Shown here piece by piece: positions 49,567 to 59,039 of a stretch of 64,000 nucleotides of DNA. Source of the DNA: Nonomuraea spiralis (lineage in GTDB: Bacteria > Actinomycetota > Actinomycetes > Streptosporangiales > Streptosporangiaceae); assembly GCF_014648435.1 (NCBI RefSeq), contig NZ_BMRC01000005.1, forward strand, positions 414,346 through 478,345, written 5' to 3'. The notes beneath the pieces were generated by a model, which was not told the origin of the DNA, did no database searches, and worked only from the letters and a program-made list of their open reading frames with translations. The position numbers and the translations under genes are program-made. Each line of letters starts with the position of its first letter. Position 1 is the first letter of the stretch.

Positions 49567-49748
49567 GGGTGCTCCTCGGCTCCGGCCCTGTTGGAAGGCA
49601 TGCCGGGACCCCGGGACGACCCGGGGCACGGCGATGCTGAGAGCTGCCAAGAAAGTAGGACCGAAGGCATGACGGTGGCGTCAGCCCGTGGGTTGAGAAG
49701 ATCGTCAACTTTGGCGGTACGATCCCGCCGCCGTCGGGAGAGGGCCCG

Positions 49749-50495
49749 TCAGTCGCCGGCCTCGGTGCTCACCGCGTCGGAGGCCGGCGGCTTGATGGAC
49801 ACCTTGGCGCCCCAGCCGGTGAAGCGGCTGTCGATCGTGATCGTCCTGCCTTCGAGGGCGCTGGTGTCGAGCACCCCCGTGGCCGCGTACGACGACTTCA
49901 CCCTGCTCACGAGCCCGGCGGAGGTCAGCGTGAGCGTGTAGGAGACCTTGGTGTCGTCGTGCATGCGCAGCGGGATCGAGGCCCCGAACCAGCGCGACGC
50001 CTTCTCCAGCTCCTTGAAGGTGATCCTGCCCGTGAGCGTGCGCCCGCTCAGCTTCCCCTTCTTCACCAGCGCCGCCAGCGTCTTGGGCTCGACGGGGTTG
50101 ATGACCTGCCCGTAGAAGGCGCTGCCGCCGCCGAGCAGGCCGTTGCCCTTGTACCAGGACTTGCCCTCGGGCAGGCGGTCCGCCCACATGCCGCCCGAGG
50201 TGTAGCTGACGTTGCCGATGCTGATCGTACGCTCGCGGGGGCGGCCCACGGGGGTGGCGGTGATGTCGGAGGCCGCCACGCCCTTGGCGTTGAACTGGAA
50301 CGTGCCCTTGCGGCTCTGGAACTTGTTGTTCTTGCCGCCCGAGAGCGTGGTCGTCTCGGTGAACCGCACGCCGTGCCCGGAGGTGAGCACGGCCTTGAGG
50401 GCGCGTACGGGATCCTTGGGGGCCGCCTGGGCGGGGACGGTCGCCGTCAGCAGGCAGCAGGAGGCCGCGAGGGCCGTGATCATGGTCTTCTTCAC
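49749..50495 (-). CDS. Small exported protein, possible LppX/LolA-like fold
   Basis: Protein of 248 residues with a Sec signal peptide (VKKTMITALAASCCLLTATV, cleavage after PAQA). The mature part is rich in strands (GVRFTETTTLSGGKNNKF, RTISIGNVSYTSGGMWADRL, VSYTLTLTSAGLVSRVKSSY) and is similar in layout to antigenic lipid-carrier folds such as LppX/LprG or LolA. The lipobox is not convincing (the cysteines sit only 12-13 residues from the start), so it is probably secreted and not lipid-anchored. The start is GTG at 50495. It lies upstream of the LamG gene by 183 bp and is transcribed in the same direction. No named family. Confidence 0.75.
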   Translation of the reverse strand: MKKTMITALAASCCLLTATVPAQAAPKDPVRALKAVLTSGHGVRFTETTTLSGGKNNKFQSRKGTFQFNAKGVAASDITATPVGRPRERTISIGNVSYTSGGMWADRLPEGKSWYKGNGLLGGGSAFYGQVINPVEPKTLAALVKKGKLSGRTLTGRITFKELEKASRWFGASIPLRMHDDTKVSYTLTLTSAGLVSRVKSSYAATGVLDTSALEGRTITIDSRFTGWGAKVSIKPPASDAVSTEAGD

Positions 50496-50623
50496 GAGCT
50501 GTGATCTTGCCGCAGGCCGGTCACGACCGGGGCACGACCGCCTCACGCCTGTAGGTGGCACCACGTCGGGAAGAGGCGTCAGCCTCATTCTCCGGCCCCT
50601 GCCGGCTTCCTAGCGTTGTCCCC

Positions 50624-50752
50624 ATGAACGACGAACATCTCGGCGAACCCCGGCAACCATGGCGCCCCCCGCGGAAGAAGCGCATCTGGCCCTGGGTGGT
50701 TCTGATCATCGTGGTGGCCGGAGTGCTGATCAACATCACCCTGACCATCTGA
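50624..50752 (+). CDS. 42-residue single-helix membrane peptide
   Basis: A small ORF beginning [13 protein letters not shown], with a basic patch [11 protein letters not shown] followed by a hydrophobic helix [18 protein letters not shown] at the C terminus. The positive-inside rule places the N terminus in the cytoplasm. The stop lies 6 bp before the ABC ATPase start. No good ribosome site precedes the ATG, which may be leaderless. The longer in-frame start at 50555 adds no recognisable sequence. It heads the ABC/two-component operon. Confidence 0.65.
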   Translation: MNDEHLGEPRQPWRPPRKKRIWPWVVLIIVVAGVLINITLTI

Positions 50753-50757
50753 CCGCC

Positions 50758-51497
<740 letters not shown>

Positions 51498-51501
<4 letters not shown>

Positions 51502-53927
51502 GCCCGCCCCTGATGATCCTGCTCCGCGACCGCCGGCACGTCGCGGTCCTGCTGTGCCTGGCGGCGGCCTGCGCGCTGCTCATCGCCTCGGGCAGTCTGC
51601 TGGAGTCCGGTCTGTCCGGCGCCGGGCGGCCGCATCGCCTGGACCGCGCCGACATCGTCGTCGGCGGCAGCCGGTCGGTCACCGTACCGGGCTCGGAACA
51701 CCCGGAGTCGGTGGCGCTGCCGGGCCCGGCGCGCATCCACCCGGACACCGTCCGCACGGTGACCGGGTTCGCCGTCCGCCACCGCCTGGAGGTCGTGGCG
51801 GACCACACCGCCGCGGCCCTCGCCGGCCCCGACCTGACGGCTCAGGCCGAGACGCACGCCTGGTCAGCGGTACGGCTGGGCACGGCAGGACTCGTGGCGG
51901 GCGGGGCCCCGCGGGCAGGGCAGGTCGTCGTGGAACGTTCGTGGGGACTCGCGCCCGGTGACCCCTTCCCGATGCGTACGGGCGCCGGACTGTCCACCTA
52001 CCGCGTCTCCGGCGTCCTCGGCTCGGCCGGCACACCACCGGCGGTCTACCTTCCCGACGCCCAGGCACGCGAGCTGGCCGGCTCCGACGACCCCACGCTG
52101 CTGGGACTGCTCCACGCGAACGGGCCCGCCCGCGACCTGCGCGATCCCGCCGACGACCTGCGCGACCAACTGGACGGGCTCCCGGTGGAGGTGGCCACCG
52201 GCGACGATCGGGCCGCCGTCGAGGCACCGGCCGCCGCCGCCGCGCGCGACGACCTGGTCAGCATCGGCGCTTCCCTGATCGCCGTCGTGCTGCTGGTCAC
52301 CGTGATCGTCGTGGCGGCCACGACGACCTCCGTACTGGAGGCGCGCCGCCGCGAGATCATGTTGCTCCGCACCCTGGTCGTGACCCCGCGCGAGCTGGTC
52401 GGGCTGACGCAGGCCGTCCACCTGGCCGTCGCGGGAGCGGCCGTGCTGCCCGGCGTGCCGCTGGGCCTGCTGGCCACCCGCCTGTCGCGGTCGGGGCTGG
52501 AGCTGGCCGGGATCGTTCCCGAGGGGCTCGGGTTCGGCGCCGGGGCGGCCACGGTCCTGTCGGCCGTCGCGTTGACGGCGGGCATCTCGTCACTGGTCGC
52601 CTGGGCCACCGTACGACGCCTGGCCGGCCGGCCGCCGGCCGAGCTCGCCCGTGCCGACGACACCGGCTCCTACCGGACCAGGCCCGTCGTCGCGGTCGCC
52701 GGGACGCTGCTCGTCCTCGTGGGCGTGGCCGGCTCACTCGCGCCGCTGGCCTGGGACGGGATGGCCGGGGTCGCCGTGGGCGGCGCCGGCGGGCTGCTGC
52801 TCGTCTTCGGGGCCGCCGTCGCGGGCCGGCCGGTCCTGTCGTGGGCGATCCGGGCCGGGGCGCGGGTGCTGGGCCGCCGTACCGGGCACTGGCTCGCCGG
52901 CGCGCTGGTACGCGGGTCCGCCGCGCGGCTCGCGACGCTCGGCGTGCCGCTGGTGCTCGGCATGTCGCTGGCCCTGGTCCAGGTGTCGGTCCCGGCCACG
53001 CTGGCCTCCTCGGCCCGGAGCAACGCCGGCCGCGCCTACGTCGCCGGGGCAGCGGTGACGTCCGCCGCAGGAGTGCCCGCGGCGGGGGCCGGGGGAGTGC
53101 CGATGGCGCGCCAGCAGGTGTCGGCCTGGGTGGAGGTCCTCGGCAGCCCGGAGGACTTCGCCTTCTCCGCCGTCGGGTTCGCCGGGCCGGTCGAGGACGT
53201 GCTGGACGTCCCGGTCGTGGAGGGATCCTGGGACGGCTCGCCCCTGGCCCCGGGAACCGCGGTGGTGAGCCGGTTCGCCGCCGCCACCCTGGGGTTGCCG
53301 GCCGGCGGACGTCTGCGGTTCGTCCTCGGCGACGGCACCGTCACCGAGGCCCGGGTACGGGCGGTCCACGACGCGGGCCAGGGCGCGGCCGACATCGTGC
53401 TGCCGTACGGGCAACTGGTGGCCCACCGGCCGGCCGGCGGGATCGGCGCCGGGGCCGCGGACGCGGTCCTGTACGCCTCGCCACCGGCGGTGGCGCCCGG
53501 GTCACGGGTCGTGGACGTGGGCGACAGCCTCGGCACCCCGGACCCCGGCACCGCCGTGCTCGTCAGCGTGCTGCCGCTCCTGGCGCTGTTCTGCTACATC
53601 GCGATCTCCGTCGCCGGCGCCCTGGCCCAGGCGATGGGGGCGCGGCGCCGGGAGTTCCGGGTGTTGTGGCAGCTCGGGATCGACGCGGCGACGCTGCGCT
53701 CGGCGGTGCTCGCGGAGGCCGTGGTGCTGGCCGCGGCCTGCGTACTGGTGGGCACCGCCGTCGCCCTGATCCCGCTGACCGCGATCGCGGTGGGGCTGAG
53801 CGGCCGCCCGCTGCCGGGGGTCCCGATCTGGTTCCACGTCCTGGTCTCGGGCGCCGCCGGCCTGCTGGCTATCATGGCAACCCTGCTGTCAGGACGCTGG
53901 GCCGTCGCGCACCGTGATCATGTCTGA
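51498..53927 (+). CDS. ABC transporter permease, FtsX-like (MacB/LolC type)
   Basis: Permease of 809 residues. Helix 1 near the N terminus (VAVLLCLAAACALLIASGSL) is followed by an extracytoplasmic domain of about 230 residues, then three FtsX-core helices (LIAVVLLVTVIVVAATTT and two more around 310-380). Two further helices precede a second outside domain (about 510-680), and the last three helices end at about 790. This tandem two-module layout is the ABC3/FtsX arrangement of MacB and of bacitracin-type exporters. It couples to the upstream ATPase by a GTGA overlap. Confidence 0.94.
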
Positions 53928-53952
53928 CCGCGCGGAGAAGGGGATCCCGTCC

Positions 53953-55119
53953 ATGGCTTCAGGGCACCGGCCCGCGCCCGGCGAGCGGTGGCTGGTCACC
54001 GTCCGCGGGGTCTCCTATCTCACGTCGGGGGCCTTCGCGTCCGCGGCGGCCCTGGCGCTCATGATCCCCGCCGCGGCCGGGGTCCTGCGCGGGCGCATGT
54101 TCTCCCCGGTGGCCGGCCTTCTGGGCTGGGAACGGCGGCGCGTCGGCGTCGTCCTGCGCAGCCTGGTGCCGGGGCGGCACGTCGTCCCCTGGCGCGCGCT
54201 GCTCTGGTTGTGCTGGCAGGCCACCGGCGGCCTGGCGATCGCGCTCGTCGCGGGCTACCTCCTGCTCGGCGGCATCAACGCCCTGACCTTCCCGATCTGG
54301 TGGGCGCTGATCGGCGCTCCTCCGGTGAGCCCCCTGCCCGGCGTCCTCGTGACCGGCTGGCCGACCGCGGCACTCATCCCGGTCATCGGCCTGGCGTACG
54401 AGGCCGCGCTCCTGGCGACCGCTCCCTGGGCCGCCGCCGGGCTGGCCCGGCTGTCGACGTCCCTGCTCGGCATCCCCCGGACGCGGGCACGCGACGAGCA
54501 GCCGGACCCGACCCGCGGCGCGGAGCTGCGGCGCATCGAACGCGCCATCCACGACGGCGTGCAGGCACACCTGGTCAACGCCTCCGTGCTCCTCGGGATG
54601 ACGCGCACGCTGGGCCCGTCGACGCCGCAGGGGGCCGAACGGATCGACCTCGCGCGGGGGGAGATCGCCGCCGCCCTGTCCGCGCTGCGCGGCATCATCG
54701 ACACGGTCTATCCGCCCGTACTCGCCGACCGGGGGATCGAGGGCGCGGTCCGCGCGCTGGCCGGGTCCTGCGGGATCCCCTGCGCGGTCGAGTCCGACGA
54801 ACTCGGGGACGTACCGGCCGAGATCGAGGCGGCCACCTACTTCGGCGTCGCCGAATGCCTGTCCAACGCGGTCAAGCACGCTCGATGCTCGCAGATCCGC
54901 GTACGGCTGAGGCGGGACCCCGACCGGCTGCTGTGCGAGGTCGTCGACGACGGCGTCGGCGGGGCGGCCGTCGCCCGCGGGGCCGGCGGCGCGGGCCCTC
55001 AGGCGAGCGGGCTGGCGGGGCTGGCGGAGCGGATCGACGAGTTCGCCGGCGTGCTGCGCATCAGCTCTCCGGCCGGCGGGCCCACCCGGATCAGCTGGGA
55101 GCTGCCGTGCGTGTCCTGA
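53953..55119 (+). CDS. Two-component sensor histidine kinase (NarL/DesK type)
   Basis: Kinase of 388 residues with N-terminal membrane helices (about 20-45, 82-110, 135-165) and no long sensor loop. The H-box is ELRRIERAIHDGVQAHLV with phospho-His200, of the HisKA_3 type. The N-box ECLSNAVKHARC and G-box VVDDGVGG form the ATPase domain. The start ATG at 53953 follows GGAGAAGGGGA; ATG at 53920 and GTG at 53914 overlap the permease stop. It overlaps the response regulator by 13 bp. Absence of an external sensing domain suggests it reads the ABC transporter state, as in Bce-like modules (inference). Confidence 0.93.
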   Translation: MASGHRPAPGERWLVTVRGVSYLTSGAFASAAALALMIPAAAGVLRGRMFSPVAGLLGWERRRVGVVLRSLVPGRHVVPWRALLWLCWQATGGLAIALVAGYLLLGGINALTFPIWWALIGAPPVSPLPGVLVTGWPTAALIPVIGLAYEAALLATAPWAAAGLARLSTSLLGIPRTRARDEQPDPTRGAELRRIERAIHDGVQAHLVNASVLLGMTRTLGPSTPQGAERIDLARGEIAAALSALRGIIDTVYPPVLADRGIEGAVRALAGSCGIPCAVESDELGDVPAEIEAATYFGVAECLSNAVKHARCSQIRVRLRRDPDRLLCEVVDDGVGGAAVARGAGGAGPQASGLAGLAERIDEFAGVLRISSPAGGPTRISWELPCVS

Positions 55120-55748
55120 TCGTCGAGGACGACGTGCTGCTCCGCGAGGGGCTGCGGCTCATCGTGGAAGGCCGCGGCCACCAGGCCACCTGCGTGGGCG
55201 ACGCGACCGCGGCCTCCGCCCTGCTGCGCGAGGCCGCGCCCGACGTGCTCCTGACCGACATCCGGCTGCCGCCCTCCCACCGCGACGAGGGCATCCAGCT
55301 CGCGTTGTCGGCCCGGGAACGGTACCCGGAACTCCACGTCCTGGTGTTGTCGGCCTACGTCGAGACCCGGTACGCCGCCGAGCTCTTCCACACCGGCCGG
55401 GCCGGCACCGGATACCTGCTGAAGGAGCGCATCGGCGACGTCCCGGACTTCCTGGCGGCCCTCGAACGCGTCGGCGCCGGCGGGTCGGCGATCGACCCCG
55501 ACGTGGTGGCCAAGGCGTTCCGGCGCAGGAACTCCACGCTGGAGAGCCTCAGCGCCCGCGAACGGGACGTCCTGGAGGCCGTCGCCGAAGGGCTCAACAA
55601 CGCCGAGATCGCCACCCGGCTCGTCGTGACCGAGAGCGCGGTGAACAAGCACATCAGCAACATCTTCGCCAAGCTCCGGCTGGTGGACGGATCGGGCAAC
55701 CGCAGAGTCCAGGCCGTGCTGACCTACCTCAACGAGATGGGCACCTGA
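55107..55748 (+). CDS. Response regulator, NarL/FixJ (LuxR-HTH) type
   Basis: Cytoplasmic regulator of 213 residues. The receiver domain (1-120) has VEDD at 7-9 and phospho-Asp51 in LLTDIRLPP. The LuxR helix-turn-helix lies at about 150-205 (LSARERDVLEAVAEGLNNAE, then IATRLVVTESAVNKHISNIF). The start is GTG at 55107, overlapping the kinase stop, preceded by GGGAG. It should control the ABC operon through phosphorylation by the adjacent kinase. Confidence 0.95.
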   Translation: MRVLIVEDDVLLREGLRLIVEGRGHQATCVGDATAASALLREAAPDVLLTDIRLPPSHRDEGIQLALSARERYPELHVLVLSAYVETRYAAELFHTGRAGTGYLLKERIGDVPDFLAALERVGAGGSAIDPDVVAKAFRRRNSTLESLSARERDVLEAVAEGLNNAEIATRLVVTESAVNKHISNIFAKLRLVDGSGNRRVQAVLTYLNEMGT

Positions 55749-55773
55749 CCCCGGACCGCACGGCCGCGGCCGG

Positions 55774-56075
55774 TCAGGGGCGGATGCCGAAGGGGCCGAG
55801 CAGGCCGGCGTCGATCCGCATGGACTCCAGCAGGCCGAAGGCGTTGTCCTCGGTGAACACGTCGGCGGCGGCCAGCGTGCCGAGGTAGCCGTCGACCAGG
55901 GTGCGCCACGGATACGTCATGGCGACGTCCTGGGCCCGCAGCCAGCCCGGGATGTCCTGGGAGATGGCGACGTTCTTGAACGGCACCCAGCCGGGATAGA
56001 GCACGTCGACCACCATCAGGGTCCTCTGCTCGGGGGCGTAGATGAAGATGTTGTCGGGTGAGTGGTTGGGGCCGT
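55774..56075 (-). pseudogene. Truncated metallo-beta-lactamase-fold hydrolase, C-terminal part
   Basis: An open minus-strand frame encodes GPNHSPDNIFIYAPEQRTLM followed by VVDVLYPGW and then KNVAISQDIPGWLRAQD, ending IRP at 55774. This is the C-terminal portion of a secreted or cytoplasmic MBL-fold hydrolase. H-S-P-D-N (family H-x-x-D-N/H site) and the D-x-L-Y-P-G-W strand are intact, but the metal-binding HxHxDH half is absent. Homology stops near 56075, exactly where plus-strand hydrolase homology begins. The inferred event is a deletion that removed the 5' ends of both neighbours. Confidence 0.65.
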
Positions 56076-56327
56076 CCGGCGGCGGCGTTCGAGGAGGGCT
56101 CGCCCGTCGCGAGCTGGAAGACCCTGCCGTCCTGGTACGTCGTGGCGACCGCCGACCAGGCGATCCATCCCGCCGCCCAGCGGTTCACGGCCGAGCGCGC
56201 CGGGGCCGACACCATCGAGGTCGACGCCTCCCACGCGATCGCGCTGTCACGACCGGCAGCCGTGGCCGGTCACATCCGCACCGCCGTGACCGCCACCCGG
56301 GCGGCCGGACACCCCCATCCGGCCTGA
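56073..56327 (+). pseudogene. Truncated alpha/beta hydrolase, C-terminal part
   Basis: Plus-strand frame encoding WKTLPSWYVVATADQAIHPA, then AQRFTAERAGADTIEVDASH and AIALSRPAAVAGHI. The P-S-W-Y-V-V-A-T-x-D-x-A-I-x-P-x-A-Q-R-F block and the D-A-S-H base site are standard for the C-terminal third of chloroperoxidase-type or related alpha/beta hydrolases. Oxyanion and nucleophile regions are missing. It could start at ATG 56058, giving 89 residues, but no product of that size would be active. Confidence 0.65.
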
Positions 56328-56352
56328 CCGCCGTGACCCTGAGGAGCAACCG

Positions 56353-57005
56353 ATGACCGCACCGACCGTTCCCGTCATCTTCATCCACGGCCTCTGGCTG
56401 CACGCCACCTCCTGGTCCTCCTGGACCGAGCTGTTCAGGGCCGCCGGCTACGACGCCTCGGCCCCCGGCTGGCCGGGCGACGGCGAAAGCGTCGAACTGT
56501 CCAGGAAGGCCCTCGACAACATCGCCGACCACGGCATCGACGACGTCGTCGCCCTCTGCCGCTGTCGGCGTTGCGCTCGACCCTGCCGGTGTTCAGGAAC
56601 CCGGCCAACAAGCACCGGGCCGTCTCCCTCACCCTCGACCAGTTCACCTACGCGTTCGGCAACGCCATCCCGGCGCAGGAGGCCGCCGAGCTGTACGACC
56701 GCTGGACCATCCCCGCGCCGGGCAAGCCGCTGTTCGAGGCCGCTGTCGCCAACTTCTCCCTCCATTCGCCCGCCGAGGTCGCCACCGGCAACGACACCCG
56801 GGGGCCGCTGCTGCTGATCGCCGGCGGCAAGGACCACACGGTCCCCGAGACGGTCACCGAGGCGACGCTCAAGCAGTACCGGGGCTCGGCCGCGGTGACC
56901 GAGATCCAGCGTTTCCCCGACCGCGGTCACTCCCTGACGATCGACCACGGCTGGCGCGAGGTGGCCGAGGCGTGCCTGACCTGGCTCGCCGGGAAGGACC
57001 TGTAG
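56353..57005 (+). pseudogene. Alpha/beta hydrolase with internal deletion and frameshift
   Basis: N-terminal part (VPVIFIHGLWLHATSWSSW, APGWPGDGES, DHGIDDVV) runs from ATG 56353 after GAGGAG. At about 56565 the frame breaks. A second frame then encodes PLSALRSTLPVFRNPANKHR, NAIPAQEAAELYDRWTIPAP, LLLIAGGKDHTVPE (acid) and FPDRGHSLTIDHGW (base), ending at 57005. The deleted part would hold the nucleophile elbow (G-x-S-x-G), so the gene is inactive. Ancestral length would have been about 270 residues. Confidence 0.8.
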
Positions 57006-57015
57006 ACCCGCGGCG

Positions 57016-57990
57016 TCACGGGCGAGATCCGGGAGGCGACGACCTGGCGACGGCGTCGAGGAAGCGGGTGCCCCAGTCGCGCAGGTGGTCGAGGAACTCC
57101 GGCGGTCCGAGCACCTCGAACTCGGCGCCGACGTTGCCGAGCGCCTGCGTGGGCCAGTCCAGGCTGGTGGAGATCATCGTGAGCCGGCATCGGTCGTCGG
57201 CGACCGGTTCGACCTCACCCCATTGGCCGACCATCCGGCGTACGTGCCCGGCGGGCGCGTGGACCAGCGCGACGACCGTGTGAGCGGCCGGAACCCGGGC
57301 CGCGGTGCGTACGAACGCGGCGGCGTCCCCGCCGGGCAGCGGCCGCGGCCGGAAGGGCACGCCGGTGTTGCGCGGCTGGGCCAGCCGGTCGAGGCGGAAG
57401 CTGCGCCAGTCGTGCCTGGTCAGGTCGTAGGCCACCAGATACCAGCGGCCCCCGAGCGCGACGAGGCGATGGGGCTCCACTTCGCGTCCGGTACGCGCGC
57501 CGCCGCGCGTGGTGTAGTCGAAGCACAGCCGTTCCTGGTCCCGGCACGACTGGGCGATCAGCGTCAGCACCTCCGCCGGGATGACCGGCCCGCCGGAGGC
57601 CGCCGAGACGGTCATCGCGCGCAGCGCGTTCACCCTGGTCCGCAGGCGGGGCGGCAGGACCTGCACCACCTTGGTCAACGCGCGCACCGCCGCCTCCTCC
57701 AGCCCCGAGATCCCGCTCTGCGCCGCGTCCCCCATGCCGACCGCCAGCGCGACCCCCTCCTCGTCGTCGAGCAGCAACGGCGGCAGCACGGCCCCGGGCT
57801 CCAGCTGGTAACCGCCGTCGGTGCCCCGGGAGGCGTGCACCGGGTAGCCCAGCTCGCGCAGGCGATCGACGTCCCGGCGCAGCGTACGTTCCGACACGCC
57901 GAGCCGGTCGGCCAGGTCCGCGCCCGGCCAGTGGCGGTGCGTCTGCAACAACGACAGCAGCGTGAGCGTGCGGGAACTGGTGTTGGCCAT
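57016..57990 (-). CDS. WYL-domain (YafY-type) transcriptional regulator
   Basis: Regulator of 324 residues. The N-terminal DeoR-like winged helix (GADLADRLGVSERTLRRDVD, then RLRELGYPV) is followed by DGGYQLEPGAVLPPLLLDDEE, the usual link to the WYL region. The WYL domain holds PHRLVALGGRWYLVAYDL and RSFRLDRL. A C-terminal WCX-like part ends with GPPEFLDHLRDWG. Such proteins often sense a small ligand or nucleic acid. The gene is divergent from the reductase gene with 62 bp between starts, and a palindrome lies in the gap, so it is the probable regulator of the reductase-glycosylase pair. Confidence 0.92.
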   Translation of the reverse strand: MANTSSRTLTLLSLLQTHRHWPGADLADRLGVSERTLRRDVDRLRELGYPVHASRGTDGGYQLEPGAVLPPLLLDDEEGVALAVGMGDAAQSGISGLEEAAVRALTKVVQVLPPRLRTRVNALRAMTVSAASGGPVIPAEVLTLIAQSCRDQERLCFDYTTRGGARTGREVEPHRLVALGGRWYLVAYDLTRHDWRSFRLDRLAQPRNTGVPFRPRPLPGGDAAAFVRTAARVPAAHTVVALVHAPAGHVRRMVGQWGEVEPVADDRCRLTMISTSLDWPTQALGNVGAEFEVLGPPEFLDHLRDWGTRFLDAVARSSPPGSRP

Positions 57991-58008
57991 GTCGCCATTA
58001 TCAGCGTA

Positions 58009-58033
58009 CTTCCGGTCAAAAACTGGCCGGAAG
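58009..58033. promoter_or_regulatory. Palindrome CTTCCGG-N11-CCGGAAG
   Basis: Perfect 7-bp arms with an 11-bp spacer that contains an A-run, between the divergent WYL regulator and reductase genes. It is 19 bp upstream of the reductase start and ends only about 18 bp from the regulator start, so binding would block both. Likely WYL operator. Confidence 0.6.
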
Positions 58034-58052
58034 CCCCCCTAATGTGGTCACC

Positions 58053-59039
58053 ATGATGACTCACGAGATTCAGCTGACCACCCAGATCGCCGGCGTCCCC
58101 GGCCCCGAGCACTTCACCGTCGCCCGGACGGAGATCGCGGGCGAGGTCGTCGTCCGCACCGACTACCTGGGGCTGGCCGCCACCTACCTCGAACTCATGC
58201 GCCCCGACTGCCACCTGCCGATCCCGGCCTGGCAGCCCGGCCGGCGGGTGGGCGTCATGGCGATCGGCACCGTGCTGAGCTCCGCCGATCCCGGCCTGCG
58301 GGAGGGCGACCTGGTCCAGTCGATGAGCGGCTGGAGCACGCACTCGGCGGGACCGGCGGCCGCCTACGTCAAGCTGGACCGGGACGCCTACCCCGACCCG
58401 AGCTACCACCTGGGCCAGGGCCCCACCGCCTACCACGGCGTCGCGGACGTGGCCAAGGCCGGCGAGGGCGACGTCGTGTTCGTCTCCGGCGCGGCCGGCG
58501 GTGTCGGCTCGCTGGCCGGGCAGATCGCCCGCAACCTGGGCGCCAAGAAGGTGATCGGCAGCGCGGGCAGCCGGGCCAAGGCCGACTACCTCGTGGCCGA
58601 GCTCGGCTTCGACGCCGCCTTCGACTACCACCACGACCCGGCCGCCGCGCTCAGGGAACTGGCCCCGGAGGGCATCACCGTCTTCTTCGACACCGTCGGC
58701 GGCGCGCTGTACGACGCCGCGCTGGAGGCCGCCGCCCCGGGCGCCAGGTTCGCCCTGTGCGGATCGTTGTCCACCCAGCTCGGCGCCGCCCCCGACCGCT
58801 TCCCCGAGCCCGACCGCGACGCCGCCCGGGCCAAGGGGGTCGAGCTGCTGCCGTTCTCCTGCCACCACACGCCCGACCAGGTCGCCGCCTGGCACCGCCA
58901 CTTCCGTACGGCGCTCGACCAGGGCCGCTTCGTCTACCCGCGGACCGTGGTCGAGACCGGCATCGACGGCGTGCCCGGCGCGTTCCTGGCCATGTTGCGG
59001 GGCGAGTACCGCGGCAACGTGTCGGTGCGGCTGCCATGA
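58053..59039 (+). CDS. NADPH-dependent medium-chain reductase (alkenal/quinone type)
   Basis: Oxidoreductase of 328 residues in the zinc-less MDR superfamily, near leukotriene B4/alkenal double-bond reductases. The nucleotide site is VSGAAGGVGSLAGQIARNLG. YHLGQGPTAYHGVADVAKAG precedes it, and a distal FFDTVGG and FALCGSLS complete the fold. No zinc-ligand cysteines. The start chosen is ATG 58053 (GTG 58044 and ATG 58056 are alternatives). No ribosome site is visible and a TAATGT box sits 12 bp away, so the mRNA may be leaderless. It is controlled by the divergent WYL regulator and coupled by ATGA to the glycosylase. Role: reduction of reactive alkenes or quinones. Confidence 0.9.
   Translation: MMTHEIQLTTQIAGVPGPEHFTVARTEIAGEVVVRTDYLGLAATYLELMRPDCHLPIPAWQPGRRVGVMAIGTVLSSADPGLREGDLVQSMSGWSTHSAGPAAAYVKLDRDAYPDPSYHLGQGPTAYHGVADVAKAGEGDVVFVSGAAGGVGSLAGQIARNLGAKKVIGSAGSRAKADYLVAELGFDAAFDYHHDPAAALRELAPEGITVFFDTVGGALYDAALEAAAPGARFALCGSLSTQLGAAPDRFPEPDRDAARAKGVELLPFSCHHTPDQVAAWHRHFRTALDQGRFVYPRTVVETGIDGVPGAFLAMLRGEYRGNVSVRLP

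Noticed and set aside
45380-49708. Open extension of the RHS frame through the LamG gene, giving one protein of about 3500 residues
   Set aside because: The extension is low-complexity and out of frame with the LamG domains. The GTG at 45379 with GGGAGGG and a signal peptide marks the true start.
55749-55775. Hairpin after the response regulator (GACCGCACGGCCGCGGCCGGTC)
   Set aside because: The stem is interrupted and several alternative pairings are possible. It is too weak to call as a terminator.
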